Made by a program: the position numbers and the translations under genes. From Uloborus plumipes (taxonomy: Eukaryota; Arthropoda; Arachnida; Araneae; Uloboridae), in the NCBI GenBank assembly GCA_038373865.1, contig JAXGGA010005202.1:16349-80348 (forward strand): a stretch of DNA of 64,000 bases, given 5' to 3'. The notes beneath the pieces were generated by a model. The model was not told the origin of the DNA. It saw nothing but the letters and a program-made list of their open reading frames with translations, and made no database searches. This document shows positions 14,201 to 29,200 of the stretch, one piece after another. The number at the start of each line of letters is the position of its first letter. The stretch's first letter is position 1.

Positions 14201-17200
14201 GAAAAAGTTGATTTACTTCTATCACCTGTGTGACCATGGGTATCACCTGTGTGACATCATACAACATTTTCAAGTAAATCGAGTAATTTAAGGACAATAG
14301 CTATTATTTTATTAATATATATGAACGAATACAAATAAGTTACAGCAAATATCTAAATTTAAATTCTAAACGAGTATTTACAATTTCTTGGTAACAATCT
14401 TTTTAACCCTTTCCGGCGGGCGTTATTAAATTTTTAGAAATGTGCTGAAAAAACGCTATGAAGGAATTTAACTGATAGGATGATTAGGCCACTTCCAATT
14501 ATTTACACTCCTATGCATGACAGAAATTCATTGACACCTTTTGAGGTTACAGAATTGTACGAATATAACTTTCTGTTTCATATTCGGTCTTTATAGGAAA
14601 TCCTGATGGATGGTTCTTTCTGTTGAGAATTAACGTATCCAAATAATTCGGAAACATTTTCAACGTTCACCTCAAAATGATGAATTCCTCTTATTCCTGG
14701 AACCACAGGAACAAAACACCACAGGTTAAGATTTTCAGTGGTTTGTTTTATTTCTTCATTGGAAATAAATAAAACATTGGTTTGACTAAGAAGTTTTTCC
14801 GCAACAAGAAAAAAATCTCTCGCAGACTGCACAACAACTTCACCGTGCTTGGCCATGACTTCTCTGCGAACCATTGACTTAGCCAAACCTCTGATTCTAT
14901 CGACTACACCTTTACCATGGGATGTGGCGGTGTATTTCCAACTGAAGTTTCTGTTATGCTTTTTAGCTAAGTGCATTAAAAATCGGCACATGTATTTATT
15001 CTTAAACTCTGACGAAGGTCCGTCACTCCAGATTATTTCTTCAAAATCGGTTTCGTCAGTAATTAAGATGTCATACAGTTTAAGCAGAATGGCAGCTACA
15101 ACATTTTTGTCTTTATGTTGAGTGTCTGAGCATACCAAATATGTACTGCATTTCCCGTTTAAAAATACAGCTACAGTGAATAATGTAACTGTTCTTCTAC
15201 TCCACAGTGCCGACTGTATTTCGTTTTGGTATTCGCACGAATACCCCATAGCAAAGTCACATTTCAGAATTCGTTTTCCTTCTGCACTTTTATCCAGGAG
15301 AAATTCTTTTTCCTGAATTCTTTTAACATGGACATGCTCCAAAAATTGCGGATAGTCATTTTCAATTTGCTTTTTCAATGCTGAACATGTGTCTTCATGT
15401 AACACTTTAACCAGCACTTGATCTTTTTTTTCCCATTGTTGCCACTTTATAACCTTCTTTAGGTCAACATTTGTTCTGATGTTTTTGCCATCGGAACAAT
15501 TCTGTCATGTTCCATTCCAACAGTTTAAACTGCTCGCATCACACAAAATTGTGTTCCAAAATGATAAATCATAAGTTATATTTAAACCTTTAAGCTTTAA
15601 AAGAAAATTTTCATGTATTTTACAACGGCATTGATCCGATTTAGTATTTTTCATCAAAAGTACGTTTGTTGGACGCAAGTCTTTGAAAACCGTAAAACTT
15701 ATTTTCATGTCAGGATGAGAATCTTTGAATAAAGCAAAAGCTTCTCTTAAATACATAGTCAAATAGAACTTCCTTAAAGTCATTTTTTCCCTTTTTCCCA
15801 ACAACAGATGGTTTCTTTCATACCAGCACATTGGTATGATATATCAGGTCTGTAAAAAAAGTTTTTCACTGCTTCTTCAACGTCCTCGTTTTTAAAAGTT
15901 GATAAACTAATGTCCATTTTATTAGTCAATTCCAGCCCCACTCTTTTAGCTAGTCCCATTACAACTGCTTTTTGTTTGCGTGGAGAAGCTGGAAGGTTTC
16001 TTGCACATCTTTTCACTGCTTTCCCAAGTGACTGAGGTTTCTTATATGAACCAAAAGATTGGCCATTTAGAGATTCAGAATATTTTGCTTCACTTTGCTG
16101 TTCACTTGATTCAAATTCTTCCCTTTTCTTATTTTCACGAGATTTAAGTTTCCTTTCTGCTGCTGCACTTCGATACGCTTTCAGACTGGTGCTCATTTTT
16201 GAAATTCTATTTCTAATGCTAGATTCACTCATTTTATTTTGATTCGATTTAAAATCTGGATCATTTTCAGTCTTCTTTCGCTTGTACTTTTTCTGACTTA
16301 AATTATGCTTTAATCTTTTCTCGTCATTGTTTAGTATTAAAAGAAAACTAAATTCTTATAATCAAGATTAGAATAATAGTTTAATCTGCAGATGCAAACT
16401 GGCTAACTTTAATTAATTGAAAGAATAAGTAGAGTTGATAGATTTTAAAACAGAAATATATTAAATTTCTTTTTAAAAAATATTTTATTATTAGCGCCCT
16501 CTACTGGAACCAAATGAATTTAAAAAATTTCTTATTGTTATTTGGAACCTGTTTTGTCAGTCACACAAGTGAAAGTAAATGTCACACAGGTGATAATAAA
16601 TGTCACACAGGTGATAGGTCAGTTAAGAGTCAGAAAGAAGGTACCAATTTAAAATGTTTAGTGTTTTATCAGCAATATGTTTTACCTTTGATTGCAAGAA
16701 ATCAGAAATATAAAGTTATTTTAAGTGTCCGAACAAAAACTTTTGTATGTCAAATATCACCTGTGTGACAAGGGGGCTTTTATATGATATGCTTATTAAT
16801 TGAAGGAACTTAATTTAATTAATTACATTTAAATGCTTTTAAAATATTAATTATATTCCCTAAAAGTGCCTTTTGCGAAAAAAATAGTTTTCTTGTCAAT
16901 AAAAAGGAAATTATCTCAGTTTTTGAATCAGAAATCAGTATTGAGAAAAAAGTCAAGTTTTTAAAAGTTTATAATTGACCTCCACATTAAAAAAAAAAAA
17001 AATGTTTTTTTGAAACTTTGTACCATAAACTATGAACATTTTTCTTTCATTTAATAGAAAAAACTCCTTTAAACAAAGAAAAAAAAATTCAGTGTCAGGC
17101 TCACTTTTTCTGGCTTTGCCCTATTACATTGATGTCATGAATTCAAACATGTCCAATACCAGAAATTCAATTAAAAACCTCTTTATTTTGTGTCTTAATA

Positions 17201-20200
17201 CGACTAATATTAAGCCCAATGTTAAAAAAAATTAAAGGTGCAGTCTAAGCTATCTCATTGTAGCATCAATGGTTTTTTTATGTATCAAATTTTGCTGAAA
17301 ATTTGTCAATTTAATACTTGAAATTAATGGATTATTGTGCATTTTCAGATAAATTTTAAACATGTTTAAACTAATATTAGTTCGCTGAGTCTAGTTAAGA
17401 AAATAATACTGACAGTTAAATTATACCTGCTAATTTTAAATTTCATTTATTTTTTAGTAAGTTTTATTTCTTTATTTTTTGCAAAGAGTGTAAAAATAAG
17501 GAACATATTGTACAATTTTATATATATTATCTAAAAATGGAGTGCAAAATAGGCTGTGTCCTCCACCCCTTCTGAAGTGACCCTGAACAGAATCAATCTT
17601 TTGTAGCCTGGTGTTTCAAAAAGGTTTAGTGCATCCCTGCCGTAAATATCATTAAACAACAATCTTTTTTCAAGAAAAGTTCGGAAGTGGCAATAGAAAA
17701 GCAAATTGATAAAGAAATGAGGACAGTTACTGGCTTGCCAAAGAGCTACCAAAACAAATTTTAGTCACTAATTGAATTGAATTAATATTGATCTCAAAAA
17801 CTAAAAGAACAACTCTTTTCTAAGTATACTTTAATCATTCACCAAGTTCACTTGTTTTCCATTCAAAAGTATGCACACAATTAGTAAATTTTATTCTAAG
17901 GAAACATAGATGCAATGCATTTACAACATTTGTATTTTAATAATAATGTTATTTTATTCAAATATTTCGGGACTTAATTTTTTCATCAAAGGACCCACTT
18001 TTTTTTCATTAATGGGTCCATGGGACCCAGGTAGAAATTAGTTCAGCGCGAACACTGCATTAGATATAACTTACCCTTTCTCTTAATCTTCTATCATGTA
18101 ACAAAGCTGCTTTGAATGATTTGTTCTGTCGTATGATACTTTCTGCAGTCTACAAAACAAACAATTTCATTTTTATATAAAGTAAAGCTGTTTTCAGGAC
18201 ATAGTAATGGTAATACATGAAATTTTCTAAAAGTGCTCCATTTTCTCATAAAAATAGGCATCAATTATAATAAAATTTGCTTAACTTTTTTTACAAAAGT
18301 GAACATGAGATCTGTCAAGAAATACAAATAAATACAACAGCGATGACCAATGATATCACATAGATGAATGTGATGTCACTGGTCACATGGATTTTCTAAT
18401 TAAGACTATTATTCTGGGGTTAGAATGCTTAATACATACAGTTGAGCCTTGTTAATTGGATACCGTGCCCGAAGCGACCATATGAAAAACGTAGCTCAAG
18501 CGACCCATCAGTAGGAGTTCCCTTATCATGACGGTGATTGACATTGCACTTGTCTCCTTGCTGCTTAATCCTTCCATTATGGTCAGGAGGTACTGTTTTA
18601 GGTCCCTAGTGGTCAGCCACCTACTGTTTGCATATTATTTACGTATCAGTGGGCAGGCGCGATAAACCAACCATTGCCACACTGTCCAAGCATAATCCTC
18701 CCCTCATATCATATTTTTACATGTGCAGTTCTTTTATCCTGCTATTTTGTTTCTTTTTAATATCTAAAATTAAAGCTAACTTAAAATGATCTCTATTCAC
18801 CAGCTTTTGCATAGGGGACACTTATGTCCCCAAAAGGATTAAATTAATTTAACTATCCCATTACATAGTTTTTATTTTAATTCTCCATAACGTCAGTATT
18901 ATTTTTACACTATTACAAAAAAAAAGAAGAGAAAAAAGAGATAGAGAGAGACTGAAAAGAAGAAAAAAAAAACACACACTTAGAAGCAAAGCATATTTCC
19001 CACTAAGATTACTTTGGTTTGCTATAAGAGTAATATTGGTGTCGGAGATTAATGTGAAATAATGCTTAAACTCATTTAACTCAGTGGTTTTGAACACAAG
19101 GGTAGATATAATATCACGATTCATCCATTAATTCTTCTTTGATTAAAAAAAAAGTGAATGTATACCTAGGGCTGGATTTATATACAAGAACAAGCTGCAG
19201 GTTGGGGCCCCCCATCTGTCATGAATTTCTGAAATTTGTATCTTAACCTTTAGGAACCGGGCGGTACACATGTTGTACCATAAGTCTTAAGGACAGGGTT
19301 TAATTTTTCACTGGAACCCTTTGGAGCCGGGGATTTTTTCAAGGTTTCATACATTTGGTACGACAGTTTATACTTTCTCTTTTCAATTTAAAAGAAATCT
19401 GTGGTTCAACTGTCTTACTATCTGGGCCTAAAGAAAAATTTTCAAAAAACAGCCCGGATCCAAAAGGTTAAAATAAATAAAAGAAAATAAAAGTTTCAAA
19501 GTTCAGTTTCATCCAAGCCGTCATTTAGGGGGGCAGAGGGGGGGGGGTCAATTGCCCCCCCCCCTGGCTTTAGAAATCCATGTATTTACATATAAGTCGC
19601 CATGGTTTTTAATGTTTCCCAATAAAATTGCATTGCGTTTGGACCCTTTGCCCCCCCCCCCCCCGGAAAAACTTGAAATGACGTCCCTGGTTTCAACCAA
19701 AGTTCAGTTTTAAAATTTAGCAAGGGCAAAATTTCAACTTTTTCTTAATATTGCCACACATGGGTAACAATGAAGCAAAGTGATCAACAATTTATCAAAA
19801 CTTTGTGATATTTGATCTTACTGTGTTGCCTAATGACATTATCACAATGTCACAAAAGCGACATAGAACGATACTTCACTATCCGTCATCGTTAAATATT
19901 GTGATTTTAATTTTCAAATTTGTGGTTGGTAATTTTCACAATATTTTTAAATGGTATGTGCTAATATGGTCCATTCTTTTGAAGGAGAAAATTTTCATTT
20001 TCAAATGCAAAATCGTTATTTAAATATCACTTCACACTTTCAAACTTAGTTCAATGTTTCGTTAAAAACACAGTTGTTCATTTTTTGCGAGATCATACCG
20101 AGCCGTTCATTTTAAGGATTTAGTCTTTTAAACCCATTCATTCATCATCCCTAATGCAAATGCAATGAAAACAAATTTCAAGCCAACTTTTTTTTTCTTT

Positions 20201-23200
20201 GGTAACCTCCCCCCCCCTCTCGAGCTTAAATACCAGGGTGAATTCTCCCAACACTATTTTCCAACTATAGCACAGTAGATAGCACAACTGTTGAAGTAAA
20301 AACATGTGGATATACCTGCATGGCTCTTGCAAGATCACTAGCATACACATGACTATACTGCTGGTACTGTAAATGCACACCTAATAGTTCAGCTTGTTTG
20401 ATCCCTGTTTGGGATAATGGAACATCTAGTTGACCTGAAAATAAGTTTCAATAGAACATTTTTTATTTCAAGAAAGATAATTACATGCAGAACTAATAAT
20501 TCAACATTCTTGGACAGGGTTGTTGGATTTTAGCCGGATCAAAAAAAGCTGGCCGGTTTTTTTAAGAAAAATATCTTTTTGGTATTTTTATTAATCAAAA
20601 TTATTAATGCAATTATTACTTCTTTTGTAAATTCTAAGAAACAAGACTAAATATTAGATAATTGTTAAATAACATTGCAAAAATAGAAAACCAAAACACG
20701 CTATTTCTCTATATTAGGAAACTCCAGTTCTGTTCAATGAAATTCAAATGCATATGAATCAATTGCAGTCATAGTATTCAAACAATTACATGAAACTGCT
20801 GCTGTTATTATCAGTTATTTGGTTGAGTATTTAAATAACAATGCACTTTACCCCTCCCCCCAGCTTATTTAATCACCAAAACTGTTACTCGCCTTTTTTC
20901 ATTAGACGCGAAAAACATTTGTTAAAAAAAATAAGTTTCCTATGCATGTATGAGAAAACCAACGGGTCCATATTGGTGAAGGAATTTAAATTAACTGGAG
21001 TGATTACAGATCTAATGTTATTAATAAGTACAGAAACAGTTGCCTCCAAGCAAAAAACTGAGCCAAGTGGTCGTTGTAATAGTGTTTTAAAAATTTTTAC
21101 TTCAGGCAACATAGTAATAAAAGTATGAGTTTAGTATTTTAAGGTTCTTAGAAGTACTTGATTAAAGGAAGAGGGATGTACTCTACATTTTAACGATTTG
21201 TTTTTTAAGACTCGCTGACTCATATACAAAGAAATCTTTTACTGCAAGCTTCATTAAAGTGTAATAATTTAATAAAATTAGCCACTAAAAACGAGAAATG
21301 GGATGTTTTTATCATTGTCTACATTTGACTAATGTCATTTGGCTTTAATAGATATTAAGGCGCTAATCTATAGCAGCAGAAATCTAAATTACGGCTTTTG
21401 ATGAATGCAGTGTTTAATTCAGTTTTACAAATACACATTTAGATGGAGTCTTAGGGTTACAAAAAAGCACTATTCTTTTCAATGCTGAAAACGTCAGCTT
21501 GGTAGAATACTATCCAACAACAGCGTATGGATTTTGCCAGATGTTTTAAATAATTTATATTTTTATGTACATATTCCTTTATCATTTTACTTTCAACAAA
21601 GAATTTGTTTTACAGTACAAGTTCATTTATCTGCCATTCAAGTAACCAGATAATTTCGTCGGTTCTCAATTTTTAAACAACAAAAAAAGTCATTTTTCTG
21701 ACTTTAAGCGTCATTTTTTCACCAAATTGATTGAATTATAGACAAGTATCATACATACAATTTTTCCAAAGAACTTGCTTTTGCAGGTAGGACTTTTGTT
21801 GCCTGTCGCTTTAATTTAAAAGTAACATTAAATAAAATTTTCGCTGTAAGCATACTGCATTCTTTTTCTTAAGAAATGAGCAATAATTCACAAAAACTAT
21901 TTGAACATTTTGGAGTACGGCAATTCATGCATCATCGGTCTTTTTACCGTAATTATTTAGCCTTTATTTCAGTCAGACCATGTAAAATTACGGCAGAATG
22001 TGTGGCATTTACTTCTCTAGCATTTGTTTAAAAGAGTTGGATTAAAATAAGAAAAATGTGCACTTTTTTTTCTGTTTTTTTTTTTTTTTTTCTTTTTCAA
22101 GAATTGCCGAAGAAAATTTTTTGGACATTCTGTCCCTGCGTATAAGTTGCGCCCCCAACTTTCAGCTTCATTTTATGGACTAAATTTCTTGACTTACACG
22201 AGTATATACCGTATTAGCATTATTTATGTAGGTAAAACACCTAGTGTTTAAAATTTTGGGGAATATTCCTACTTTTCCGAACATCGCCAAAAAAAAAAAA
22301 CTACATTTTTAAGAAATGGAAGAGAAAATCGAACAGTTTTCTAGTTTTCAAGATTCCAGATAAAACACTATTTTAAAGCATCTTTCATTAACTAAGGTGA
22401 AGAAAATGAACTGGACTTTACTTGCGCTCAACCATCTGGAAAATTTGCGTATCCGGATATGGTGTTTTCCGAGCATTCCGGATAGTCGAGCTTTTACTGT
22501 ATAACTTACATTGACATTCAGACCTGGATAAAATGTAAAACTGTCTATGAACTCAAATTATTTCTTAAAACTTTTCTACCAAAAAAAGGATGCTTTTGAA
22601 TCCTACAGTGCTACCAACAACAAAAGTATCAAGTTATACGAAGTGGAGGTACACTACCATTAGATTGATTGTCAATATGTCATGATTAATGAATGTGTCA
22701 GTTTCGTATAACAAGCTAATGCCCCACAATAAAGAAAATCAAGAGTTATTTCAGATAGAATACTTTTTGAATAAATAAATTTTAAAACAAGATGTCAAAA
22801 TTTTCTGCAAACAGCGTTCGCGCGTTCGTCTATATTGTCTGGGTCTGTTGACATTGGTTACCTGATTAAAATGCATAGAGGCCATTAGTATAAATAATCA
22901 AAATTTTAAAAAGCCAAAAAAGACCGACTTTATAATTAAAGCTGGTCGGTAGGCTTTTTTGAAAAAAGGCAGGCCTTTTTGTAACCCTGTTTTTGGAACA
23001 GTATTTAAGCTGATATATAGTATAACTTTGATTTAACAATACCCGATATAATAATTTCCTCAATTCAACGATACATTTCATTGGTCCCGATTTATATGCC
23101 TTGAATTTAATGTTAAAACTTCACCAATTTTACGATAGCGTTCCTCGATCGGGCATGGCAAAATTATCTCTCATCAAAATTATGATAGTATATGTTTAAT

Positions 23201-26200
23201 AAAAAGAAAAAAATTCGAACTAATTTACTAGCAAAATCATAAGACCTCATGTCCCAATAGTAAGAAGATTCATCCCTCAGTAACTTCCAAATTTCTAGCA
23301 TTCCAAACAAAATTTTTTGCACCTTGAGAGGAGAGTGATCAATCGAAAAAATGAAGTCGAACAAAGGGAAGCAGTTTTCTCAACCCGAGAAAACAACACA
23401 AACATCAATGAAATGCTTTTTTAAATAATATAAATGCATGGTTTTCTGAAAGAAGCAAAAGAATGTATACTTGGTTAAGCATTCACTAAATTATCAATTG
23501 TTTAATCCGTTTAACTTATATTTTTGCTTTCCCGATTTAACGATGTTCTCGACTTAACGATAATTTTTCACAGTCCCTAGGTAATCGCTCAATCGAGGTT
23601 ATACTGTATATTAATAGTTTACTTTTTGTCATTAGTTTGAGTACTATAGATCAGGGTTTGTACTCAATTTCAGATTAATGGCTGATAGCTACAGCGTACC
23701 TTTTATGCTTGTATAACTGCTCCCATAGCCTTTAGATGTACTTTATAATCACATTTAGATAAATACACTCCTAGATAACTCACATATAAATACAAATATT
23801 TCTACAACTGCATCTCGGAAAAATATCTCTGGCATACATATAAAATTCAGTAGCATTAGTTATTTCTTACAATAATCTGCTTCTTTCTGTAATGGTTTGC
23901 AGTGAAATCCATGAAAACTGAGGAAAAGTTGAATCATTTGAAATATAAGCATAACACTAACATTCTTTCCAGAAAAAAATTCCTCCGACTTTGTACTAGA
24001 CATGGAAGCATTCTGCATATTTGATTTTTCACAATTTCCAGATAAAGTGTGATTGTCTTCAGCTTTTCAAAGATATTTTAGTTAAAATATTCAGAAAGAA
24101 AAAGCTACAAACCTTCAAGGATTAATGTGCGACAAAAGGTTAAAAAAAACTTACGATCATATTATTAGTTCATAAAAATTAATCACAGTAGCTTTTAAAA
24201 TAAATTATCAAATTATTTTATTTATTAAATTCTTTTATTTAACAAAAATTGCAATCCCCCAATGATGTTGTATTATATATTTTTTACTTTGCCACTATTA
24301 TTGCTTTATTATAATTTAAATTACATACAATAAATAACCTATCTAACATTGGCGAAAGTGTTCTAGATAATATAAATATCTGTCCCCATGAATCGTCGCA
24401 ACTATGCTTTTTTTTTTGAAAAAGAGTTTGAATATGTGTAAAGAAAGTTTGAATCTTGCACTTTGTTTTGTTCTTTCTTTTCGTAATCCCTTCCTTTCAG
24501 AAAATATATTTCTCTGCTATTAGAATCTGTTCACGTCTGTCACGCCGCTCCGTAACTCCTCGAGAACATGTTGAGCATGACCCTCAATAACATTCAATCG
24601 AGTCTCGATAACTCGAAGCTTTATAAACTCAAATATACCTTTATTTCAAAGTTTTCATTTAGTCACAAATTCTTGAAAAGACGGTAGGAACTGCTTGTAA
24701 CTTGAACTATCAATAACTCTAAGCGTTTAGCCGGTCCCTTGGGACTATGAACTATTGAGACTCGACTGTATTTAAGATGTTAATTTGCATCTTTAGAAAG
24801 TGTATTTTGTTTTTTGGAATTTAAGTAAAACTTCAAGTTAATTATTTGGATAGAAGTTTATTAATTTATTTTTTAAAGTAAACATTTTTAGAATAATTTT
24901 TAATAATAATTTCAGCGAAAATGGTACAAATCAGTCCCGATACCTCAGAATTTTGGTAATTAATCTTACCACAAATTAATTGTATTTTTTTATTTATTCT
25001 TCATCTAATTGTGTGTAACCAAGTATTACTTATTTAGGTATAAGCCATTTCTAAAGGACTCAAAAAAAAAACAACTTTGGCAAAAGAAAGAAAAAATGAT
25101 CTGCCTCAGCTTTAAATTGCTATGACTTAAAATGCAATTTAAGATTAAGCTGAAATTCAACAACAAAATCATTTACAATGCACAGCATAAAAAATGCTTC
25201 TGACACCCTTTCTGCTGATTTTTAGCCTGCTTTCCCGTTAAAAATAAAAGATAGACAAAAAAAAAGCATTAAAAGTGTCTTAATGCATCAAAAAATATCC
25301 CCAAGTCCAAAAAGAACTCAAAAGAAATAAAAAAAGAAAATAAATATCGAAAAATTAAAAATTGGAAAGTAGGGTATTGAGATGGGGAATTTGTCTGTCG
25401 GTCGGACGGTCGGTCTGCCCCCCCCCCTAATAACTTTTGAATGAAAATTCTGATTTGAACAAACTTTTTTTTTTTGTTAGAAAGATCTGGGCGAGTAGAG
25501 CTCATTCCCATATTTGATTTTTCCATTTGAACAGTTTTTGGTTCAACTTTCAACCCTTCAAATAACCTGTCCCGCGATACTAACTTTTTAGTGATCAGTC
25601 CGATTTGAACAAACTTTTTTTTGTTGGAAAGCTCTTATCAAGAATATTTCATTCCCATATTTACATTTCCGATTTGAACAATTTTTTGTTCAACATTGAA
25701 CCGTTCAAACAAACTGTCACCCCTAATAACTTTGGAATGAACAGTCCAATTTAAACAAACTTTTTTTTTTGTTCGAAGGATCTCGGCAAGGATACTTCAT
25801 TACTGTATTTAAATTTTCAATTTGAACATTTTTTAGTTCAATATTGAACCGTTCAAGCAACCTTTCCCCACCTAATAACTTTTAAGTGAACCGTCCGAAT
25901 TGAATAAACTTTTTTTTTTTTCGAAAGCTCTCAGAGAGGTTCATTCCCATATTTCGTTTTTTGATCTGAACCATTTTTAGTTCAATGTTGAACAATTCAG
26001 AAAAAAACTTAACATTACGGGGAAGTGCCTACGGGGAAATTTAAGTTAAATGTTGATCCTGAACTCAAAGGCGGATTTCCTTTAAACTAACTTTGTAGGA
26101 AAATGGTTTTGATAAATAATGTATGTAAAGTACTTTTCTGAATAATCTTCTGTGAGGACTCTGATTCCGACTTGAATCCGCAACCATGGCGGAAATGCAG

Positions 26201-29200
26201 ACTCGGAAAAAAATGACTGACTGTGCAGACTTTGTTTTGTTTATTTATTTGTTTTATTTTATTTATTTATTATTTCTTTTTGGTAGACGATTTTTTTTGT
26301 AACAAATTTTTTTCATTCACTAGAGCATTTTATTCTTTATTTATATTTAACAACTGGCAACAGATTAAAAATGAAATGAGACATTTTATTAACGAACGAG
26401 GTTTTTTTTTCTTTCTTTGATAAAATGTGTTTTGATGTTCTTTGTACTTTTATTTTATTTATTAATTTTTTTCTTTTGAAAACGATTGTGAAATTTTTCT
26501 ATGGAAGAACTATAACAGTTACATTCTTTAAAGGTGCGACAAAATTTTATTTATTAGTTTATTTACTTTTTACATGTATATTTTATCTGATGAGAGGGGT
26601 ACATTTTACTTTTAGAAATCAGCTTTAAGTGCTAAAAAGGTATGTTTGACATAATTTTCAGTCTCAGATAATTAAGAGAATATTGATCAGATGTTAGAAT
26701 GCCAATGTCGATGTATGGGAAAGTAGGCTCTTTTAGTTCTTGACAGAACTTCTTGTTATGTATGTAAACAAAAAAATCTTAGAAAAACTCTTATTTATCT
26801 TTGTTCTTAGATTTTTTTATGTTTCAAACTGTCCACTCTGTTACAAGCCTTCCAGAAATAAAATAATCAATTACATTCAATGTGACATTTTTTTAAAGAA
26901 GTACAAGTAATGTATCTGCTGTGATTACTTTGATAGATTGAATTACATAGTCAGCAATTAAGATAAGCCTAAATTTCTTTGCTGGTGATAGTTAATTTGC
27001 ACTGTGGGATGTCCATTGTTATAGTCGCATTAATGGTGCAAAAAATAATTTTTGAAATTGCAGACAGAATTAATTTTAGGATGTTTAGTTCATTTTATAC
27101 TTGTTCTGTAATTAACTTTTCTTTATGATTAGAAATATATTTTTCAAACCTCATTTGTCTCCTCTGTTACACAAAGTGGTCAAACTATTCAAAACCCTTA
27201 ATGAATGACTCATATATACAAGCCATTTACACTTTATTATGCACAAATAAACAGAGAATAATTTTTAAAACAGCGATTAGTTGGCGAAAATTACTTCATT
27301 TGATAAACTTAACTCGACAATTTCAGACATGATTTGTACCATTTTGGCTGGAATAACCCATAAATATAACATTTACATCTAGAATGTATCTTTATTTTTT
27401 CAAAATGAAGTTGAATTTCGAGGTGATTGTTTAAGAATTAGCTAATTAATTTGTTTTTAAAAAAGTGAATGTGTTTAGCATGACTCTTAATGCATTTAAA
27501 ATGATAATTTTGCTACTTTTAAGAATGTGTATCTTAATTTTTTGAAACTAAAGTAAAATTTCAAGTTGATTATTTAAGTATAAGTTTACTCCTTTGTTTT
27601 TTAAAAAGTGAATAACTTTAGCATAACTCTTAAAAATATATTTCAGCTGCTGATTTGAATCTTCAGAAAATATGTACCTTTGTTTTTTGGAGTTATATAA
27701 AATTTTTAATTGATTATTTGAGTATAAGTTTATTATTATTATTATTTAACACACTGGTCCTGTTTTAATATTTTCTTCTTTAACTTGTAAGTTAGAAAAA
27801 TTACATACATATTATGCTTTAAAAAAAGAATTTCAAAGCAAAATTTTGCTTTATATTATTGCAAAATTAGAAAAAAGAAAATGTTACTTTACAGTAATGA
27901 AGTTTAAATTCATAAAATTCTAATAAAATATGTATTAATTTGAAAAAAAAAAAAAAAAAAAAAAAAACGATTATCTGAGCTTAGTTTTTTTTTTCTTTCT
28001 TTCTTTCTTTTTTCTTCTTTTTTTGTAAATCAATTATCGTGTATATAATTTGGTGAAATATTAAATAACTGTATCATTTACGTAGAAACTTATTAAAATG
28101 GTATTGAAACAGAAAAGCTTTAAAATTTAAACTAAGAATAATTAAAAGTTTAAACTTAGAATTAAATATTTCCGTATGACCGTATGTACTCAATCTTTTA
28201 AAGTTTTGTCTCTTTTGATAAAAATACATAATTTAGAAAGAAATCACAATATGTTAGTGTTTCATTTAATATGTAGCGCTACTTCTGTACAATAAAGTAG
28301 AGGCTTTAAAAATTAATTTGAATGTATTTAACATGTTCTTAAAGAAATGATGCAAGAAACAACTTTGATTTATTGTTTTTAAAGCTGCATTACATAAAAA
28401 TAAGCGAACATGCAATGCAATTGTAATGCCTGATATCCCCAGGATATCTGGCGGCACAATTCCGGATATCCGGCTTGTGATGAGCCACCGGATATCCGAT
28501 ATCCGGTAAAATCACTATCCGGTCCATCCCTAGTCTCAATGCCATGGGTATGATTCAGAAAGAAGGAACTTGGTTCCCGTATGAGTTAAAACCAAGAGAC
28601 ATTGAACAGTGTTTGTGTGTTTGTGAACAGTTGCTTCAGAGGCAAAAATGGAAGGGGTTTCTGCATCGCATTAGCCCCGTTCACATGACGTGTTTCCATC
28701 CCGGAAAAAACCCGCTTCGAACCGCATTCCGGGTTTTTGTGGAGTTAAAGCGGAACTTTTCTCCTCCTGCCCTCGACTGGAATCAAAGCGGGGTCGAAAA
28801 GGGTTTGTTTACTTTCGCCGTACTGGACATCAGGTTTCGACTGTTTTTGGTTGCTTCTGCTTGACGCTGTTGTACTTAATTATTTCATATCCTACTTATA
28901 CTTTTATGATTAGCTAAATTAGTAGAATATAATGCTGGAATATTTATTTATTGATTGATAAAGCCGATGGCGCATCATAGAATGTGGAAAATTTAACGAG
29001 GGTGCCTAGTCACCAAGAGCAATGGTGCTCCTCTTCATCTGCAATTTAGCCGATGGTCCCCCCCCCCCCCCCCGTTATCATCATTGCTTACTATTATTGA
29101 AACAAGTTACTGGACTATCTGCCTGAGTATGAAATGAGTATGCAATGAGTGACTGATCGATGGCTGTTCTCTATTGCAGATCTTAGAAAGCAGAAACTTA

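Larger units (their letters stand above)
12831..18057. mobile_element. hAT-like element filling most of TIGAR intron 4
   Basis: The ends CAGGGTTCGCG (12831) and CGCGAACACTG (18057) are inverse with one mismatch. Subterminal GGGTCCCTGGGACCC-like palindromes occur at both ends (about 12908 and 18013). GCATT occurs at both junctions, but no clean 8-bp duplication is present, so this could instead be two related half-elements. The interior carries the DDE transposon at 14031-16769 and a poly-C tract at about 13485. Its right end is 17 bp from the exon-4 donor. Confidence 0.5.
18150..20315. other. TIGAR intron 3
   Basis: A 2.2-kb intron. ACAGTTGAGCCTTGTTAATTGG at about 18440 resembles a mariner/pogo-type end. 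A weak TTAA-bounded candidate runs 18569-18838 (TCCTTCCATTATGG ... CCCCAAAAGGA). The clear MITE at 19247-19467 and a G/C-tract repeat at 19510-19692 follow. No coding exon seen. Confidence 0.5.

Noticed and set aside
14849..15316. Plus-strand ORFs opposite the transposase remnant
   Set aside because: Antisense shadows of the minus-strand transposase, whose motifs are clear on the other strand.
17531..17752. Minus-strand ORF containing FETPGYKRLILFRVTSEGVEDT
   Set aside because: The sequence near 17637 reads as a hAT-type repeat end (CAGGGATGCACTAAAC in minus orientation); no gene family seen.
18569..18838. Another TTAA-flanked MITE
   Set aside because: TTAA sites and TCCTT ends are present, but inverted similarity beyond five bases is weak, so it is mentioned only as a candidate within intron 3.
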